NCBI GenBank assembly: GCA_037384225.1 | Contig: JARROD010000184.1 | Span: 1 to 17,705, forward strand | Origin: JARROD01 sp037384225 | GTDB lineage: Bacteria; Pseudomonadota; Gammaproteobacteria; Pseudomonadales; Cellvibrionaceae | DNA: 17,705 nucleotides | Direction: 5' to 3' | Shown: piece by piece, positions 15,157 through 17,705 of the stretch | Layout: the number at the start of each line of letters is the position of its first letter | Numbering within the stretch: the stretch's first letter is position 1 | Notes under the pieces: model-generated | Told to the model about the DNA's origin: nothing | The model's database searches: none | The model's input: only the letters and a program-made list of their open reading frames with translations | Made by a program: the position numbers and the translations under genes

Positions 15157-16587
15157 ATGGATATCTCTTCTCTCAAGCGTCTCTCGGCACACACCTGGGA
15201 GATACCCAGACGCGGCAAAATGCGGGTTCCGGCCATTATCCACGCCTCCGAGGAATTGCTTCGCGCTATGGATGACAAGGTCGCTGTGCAGGCGGCCAAT
15301 GTCGCCACCCTACCGGGGATTGTCGGCGCCAGCCACGCCATGCCCGATGCCCACCGTGGCCATGGCTTCCCGGCCGGCGGTGTGGCCGCCTTCGATGCCG
15401 ATGCAGGCGGTGTGGTGGCGGTCGGCGGTGTCGGTTTCGATGTTGCCTGCGGTATCCGCTGTCTGCACACGGGACTGCGGCGCGACGAAGTAATGACGCA
15501 GCAAAAGGCGCTCGCCGACAAACTTTACCACCAGATCCCGCTCAGCGCCGACAGAGGCGGTCGACTGCACCTGAGCCCCGTGGAAACTGAGCGCATGCTG
15601 CGCGACGGCGCCCGCTGGGCGGTTGAACGCGGCTATGGACGCCACAGCGATCTTGAGCGCATCGAAGCGCAGGGTTGTGTGGCGGGGGCTGTACCGGACT
15701 CTATTTCGGCGCCGGCGAAGCTGAGCCAGCAGGAGGAAATGGGCACCCTGGGCGGGGGCGATCACTACCTCGAAGTACAGGCGGTCAGCGAGGTGTTCGA
15801 CAGCGCCGCCGCCGAGGTTTTCGGCCTCCATAGCGGCGATGTCGTGGTCAGTATCCACTGTGGCTCGCGCGGGCTCGGGCGGCAGATCGGCAGCGAGTTT
15901 TTGAAGCAAATGGCCGCCGCCGCCCCCGGTTTCGGCATCGCCTTGCCGGAGCCCGAACTGGCCTGTGCGCCGATTCGCTCGGCCCTCGGTGAACAATATC
16001 TCGGCGCCATGCGCGCGGCTGCCAACAGCGCGCTGGCCAACCGCCAGGTAATCACCCACCTGGTGCGGCAGGTGTTTGGCGAACTCTTTGCGAAGTCCGA
16101 GCTGCCGCTGCTCTACGATGCTTCCCACAACACCTGTCAGCTGGAAACCCACGTCGTCAACGGCGTCGCGCGGCAAGTCTACGTGCACCGCAGAGGCGCC
16201 AGCCGTGCATTCGGCCCGGGGCACGAACAGGTGCCGGCTCCCCTGCGTGCCGCCGGGCAACCGGTGATGGTGGGTGGCTCCGTGGGCACCGGCTCTTATA
16301 TGTTGGCCGGGTGCGACGCGATCCACCCCACCGCTTTTGCGTCCGCCTGCCACGGCGCCGGGCGCGCCGTGAGCCGGCAGCGGGCGATGAAAATGTGGAA
16401 GGGCAGGGAGATTATTGAAGCCCTGGCGGCGCGCGGCATCCTGTTCAAAAGCCCGTCCCTGCGCGGGGTCTCCGCGGAAGCGCCGGGCGCCTACCGGGAC
16501 CTGGAGGCGGTGGTCGATGCCGCCGACGCCGCAGGCCTCGCGCGCAAAGTGGCGCGCCTCGAGCCGCTTATCTGTGTCAAGGGGTGA
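15157..16587 (+). CDS. rtcB: RtcB-family RNA ligase
   Basis: RtcB joins RNA 2',3'-cyclic phosphate (or 3'-phosphate) ends to 5'-OH ends using GTP and Mn2+, in tRNA splicing, repair and stress RNA recycling. The 476-aa product carries the full active-site set. It has MPDAHRGHG, FDVACGIRC (D95, C98), HCGSRGLG (H234), DASHNTCQLE (H324), VHRRGASRAFGPG, GGSVGTGSYMLAG, CHGAGRAVSR (H399, the expected guanylylated His) and the C-terminal CVKG. The usual G-x-G-N-H motif reads GGGDHYLE, with Asp202 in place of Asn. Start ATG 15157 is the only sensible one; the frame extends upstream into the DUF3775 gene but without homology. The ribosome binding site is weak. I see no rtcA, archease or rtcR gene nearby. 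Confidence 0.95.
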   Translation: MDISSLKRLSAHTWEIPRRGKMRVPAIIHASEELLRAMDDKVAVQAANVATLPGIVGASHAMPDAHRGHGFPAGGVAAFDADAGGVVAVGGVGFDVACGIRCLHTGLRRDEVMTQQKALADKLYHQIPLSADRGGRLHLSPVETERMLRDGARWAVERGYGRHSDLERIEAQGCVAGAVPDSISAPAKLSQQEEMGTLGGGDHYLEVQAVSEVFDSAAAEVFGLHSGDVVVSIHCGSRGLGRQIGSEFLKQMAAAAPGFGIALPEPELACAPIRSALGEQYLGAMRAAANSALANRQVITHLVRQVFGELFAKSELPLLYDASHNTCQLETHVVNGVARQVYVHRRGASRAFGPGHEQVPAPLRAAGQPVMVGGSVGTGSYMLAGCDAIHPTAFASACHGAGRAVSRQRAMKMWKGREIIEALAARGILFKSPSLRGVSAEAPGAYRDLEAVVDAADAAGLARKVARLEPLICVKG

Positions 16588-16591
16588 TGTC

Positions 16592-16627
16592 GTAACTTCT
16601 CAATACCCCGGGTTATTGAGAAGTTAC
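16592..16627. repeat. Long perfect hairpin after rtcB
   Basis: GTAACTTCTCAATA at 16592-16605 pairs perfectly with TATTGAGAAGTTAC at 16614-16627. The eight-base centre contains CCCGGG. It begins five bases after the rtcB stop. There is no T-run, so it is not a standard intrinsic terminator; it may stabilise the 3' end of the message or be a dispersed palindromic element. Confidence 0.9.
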
Positions 16628-16809
16628 GTGATGCCCTATCGCCGCAATCGGGTCTCGACGATAGGTGATAAGGAAGCGGTCGCCTTGAAGGGAATTGGTA
16701 TCGATGAACGAAAATCAGTTGATACGTATCAATGCCTGTGCCGCATGCTCTGCTTAGTGTATGGAATACCAAAGTCGATTGACGGCTGGCGGATCTTAAG
16801 GAGAAAAAA
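16628..16809. promoter_or_regulatory. Leader of the cytochrome gene, with palindromes
   Basis: No supported gene. CCTATCG (16635-16641) and CGATAGG (16659-16665) can pair. TTGATACGTATCAA at 16719-16732 is a 14-bp perfect palindrome about 78 bases upstream of the cytochrome start and could be an operator. A palindrome of this length is expected roughly once by chance in a window this size, so a function is not established. AAGGAG at 16798-16803 is the ribosome binding site. Confidence 0.4.
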
Positions 16810-17268
16810 ATGAAAAACAGTTTATTCGTACAGGTACTGTTGAGTAGCTTATTGATTCTTGTGGGGTGTGACAGCGGACCAAAATCGGGAAAAGGCTTCG
16901 CACTGCCCGATGGCGATGTGGAAAAAGGCAAGATGGTTTTTATGGAACTAAAATGCCATGCCTGCCATAAGATCAACGGTGTCGAGCAATTGCAGACCAA
17001 CGGCGAACCGGAATTGAGCATTGCCCTGGGCGGCGAAGTGACCCGCATTTCGACTTACGGCGAACTGGTGACCTCCGTGATCAACCCCTCTCACCGGCTG
17101 GCCAAGGGGTATCCGCTGGCGATGATTCAAAAGGGCGGCGAGTCGAGAATGACAAATTACAACAAGGTGATGACCGTTGAGCAACTGATCGATCTGGTGG
17201 CGTTTCTGCAATCGAACTACAAACTCAAACCCTATCCACGCACCAATTATCCCCGTTATTACCCTTGA
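16810..17268 (+). CDS. Single-heme c-type cytochrome lipoprotein
   Basis: The 152-aa product has a lipoprotein signal (LILVGC, lipid-modified Cys20) followed by a short linker. A class I cytochrome c domain follows. The heme-attachment motif CHACH has Cys49, Cys52 and His53, with Met114 in SRMTNYNKVM as the likely sixth ligand and the final helix VEQLIDLVAFLQ. It would sit on the periplasmic face of the inner membrane or on the outer membrane and carry electrons. Its partners are not visible. The C-terminal tail is rich in Tyr and Pro (YPRTNYPRYYP). Start ATG 16810 has a perfect AAGGAG seven bases upstream. No terminal oxidase or dehydrogenase adjoins it, apart from the flavin dehydrogenase on the far side of the IS remnant, on the opposite strand. 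Confidence 0.88.
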   Translation: MKNSLFVQVLLSSLLILVGCDSGPKSGKGFALPDGDVEKGKMVFMELKCHACHKINGVEQLQTNGEPELSIALGGEVTRISTYGELVTSVINPSHRLAKGYPLAMIQKGGESRMTNYNKVMTVEQLIDLVAFLQSNYKLKPYPRTNYPRYYP

Positions 17269-17296
17269 TAGAGCTACTCGGCTTTGAACGAATTTA

Positions 17297-17376
17297 CGCA
17301 CTGAATGGATTGACCAGTGCGCGGCAAGCCTCGCCCTTTAGGGCGGGGAAGGATAGCGCGGACGCCGCAGGCGTCC
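17297..17376. repeat. IS200/IS605-like subterminal hairpins
   Basis: Three hairpins lie next to the transposase remnant. They are GCACTG/CAGTGC (17297-17302 and 17314-17319); CCTCGCCC/GGGCGGGG (17329-17336 and 17341-17348), with loop TTTA and one wobble pair; and GGACGCC/GGCGTCC (17360-17366 and 17370-17376), with loop GCA. Subterminal stem-loops rather than terminal inverted repeats are the mark of IS200/IS605 ends, and this would be the end downstream of tnpA. Confidence 0.65.
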
Positions 17377-17377
17377 T

Positions 17378-17536
17378 TCAGTGTGGCGTTTGCTGCTGCT
17401 CAATGTACTGGCGGATGATCTCGATGGGTGCGCCGCCGCAGCTTCCGGCGAAGTAGGACGGCGACCACAGCGCACCGCCCCACAGCTTCTTGCGGATGCT
17501 CGGGTATTTCTTATTAAAGCTGATAGTCCCAAACAC
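17378..17536 (-). pseudogene. tnpA: 5'-truncated IS200/IS605 transposase (TnpA) remnant
   Basis: Read on the - strand, the segment encodes FNKKYPSIRKKLWGGALW, SPSYFAGSCGGAP and IEIIRQYIEQQQTPH, then TGA at 17378-17380. This is the C-terminal third of a Y1 transposase of the IS200/IS605 family, including the catalytic Tyr of the IRQYIEQQ helix. The HUH motif and all upstream sequence are missing, so it cannot be active alone. The homologous part begins near 17516; the few codons before it (from GTG 17534-17536) directly follow the stop of the next gene. Confidence 0.85.
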
Positions 17537-17705
17537 TCACACTAAACAGCTTTCCTTTGGATACGCCGCGGCGCGGCCACGGTACTGTATTTTATCGGGC
17601 CTGAGCTCCGCTATCGTCCGGCACCCCAGCAGGGCCATGGAACGCTCGACTTCGTCGCGCAAGAGACCAACAGCTCGCTCCACACCCTGTTGCCCGCCGG
17701 CCGCC
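17537..17705 (-). CDS. FMN-dependent alpha-hydroxy-acid dehydrogenase, C-terminal end only
   Basis: The - strand reads GGQQGVERAVGLLRDEVERS then MALLGCRTIAELRPDKIQYR and ends SCLV with TGA at 17537-17539. This is the C-terminal segment of the LldD / (S)-2-hydroxy-acid oxidase family: the final helix after the FMN phosphate-binding region, with the usual LLGC-x-TIAEL pattern. Such enzymes oxidise L-lactate or related 2-hydroxy acids and pass electrons to quinone or oxygen. Only about 55 residues are in the window; the active-site His and Arg lie outside, so lactate versus another substrate cannot be decided. Confidence 0.8.
   Translation of the reverse strand, partial: AAGGQQGVERAVGLLRDEVERSMALLGCRTIAELRPDKIQYRGRAAAYPKESCLV

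Noticed and set aside
16631..16813. 60-codon open frame between rtcB and the cytochrome gene
   Set aside because: It has no ribosome binding site, begins just past a hairpin, overlaps the cytochrome start and resembles no family I know; it is an extension of an rtcB shadow frame.

Overview
The window is a chromosomal segment of a motile Gram-negative bacterium. It is most likely a gammaproteobacterium, possibly a marine cellvibrio-like lineage. This rests on the rod/L-ring/P-ring gene order flgF-G-H-I-J-K-L, sigma-54 (-24/-12) promoters in front of flgF and fliC, a flagellin with the usual N- and C-terminal blocks, and a C-terminal-Phe porin. No species can be named from the sequence alone.

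Layout. Positions 1-383 are a non-coding leader with palindromes and a -24/-12 promoter. Positions 384-9865 hold the flagellar operon on the + strand: flgF and flgG (rod), flgH (L-ring), flgI (P-ring), flgJ (rod cap/peptidoglycan hydrolase), flgK and flgL (hook-filament junction). flgH and flgJ each appear frameshifted in this sequence. Both also carry short tandem repeats whose units are multiples of three (12 and 15 bp). FlgK (1057 aa), FlgL (about 533 aa) and FliC (718 aa) are all much larger than their enterobacterial counterparts, through expanded central domains.

On the - strand, 9920-11537 is a two-gene unit of an outer-membrane porin followed by a small periplasmic phosphate-binding-like protein. 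The latter is interrupted by a four-base N run beside a homopolymer. A small FliT-like gene (- strand) is divergent from fliC (+ strand, 12454-14610) across about 350 bp containing a clear sigma-54 promoter and hairpins. fliC ends at a strong intrinsic terminator.

Downstream are a DUF3775-family gene and an rtcB RNA ligase on the same strand, then a long hairpin, then a single-heme c-type cytochrome lipoprotein. The window closes with a 5'-truncated IS200/IS605-type tnpA remnant and the C-terminal end of an FMN-dependent alpha-hydroxy-acid dehydrogenase, both on the - strand.

How it works together: flgF-L builds the distal rod, the rings and the hook-filament junction. FliC is the filament, and the FliT-like protein is probably an export chaperone or regulator. 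The porin/binding-protein pair, DUF3775-rtcB pair, cytochrome and dehydrogenase look like unrelated neighbours. I found no convincing new multi-gene system. The most notable signals are the clustered in-frame minisatellites and frameshifts in flgH/flgJ, the co-expanded FlgK/FlgL/FliC, and an RtcB with Asp where Asn is usual.
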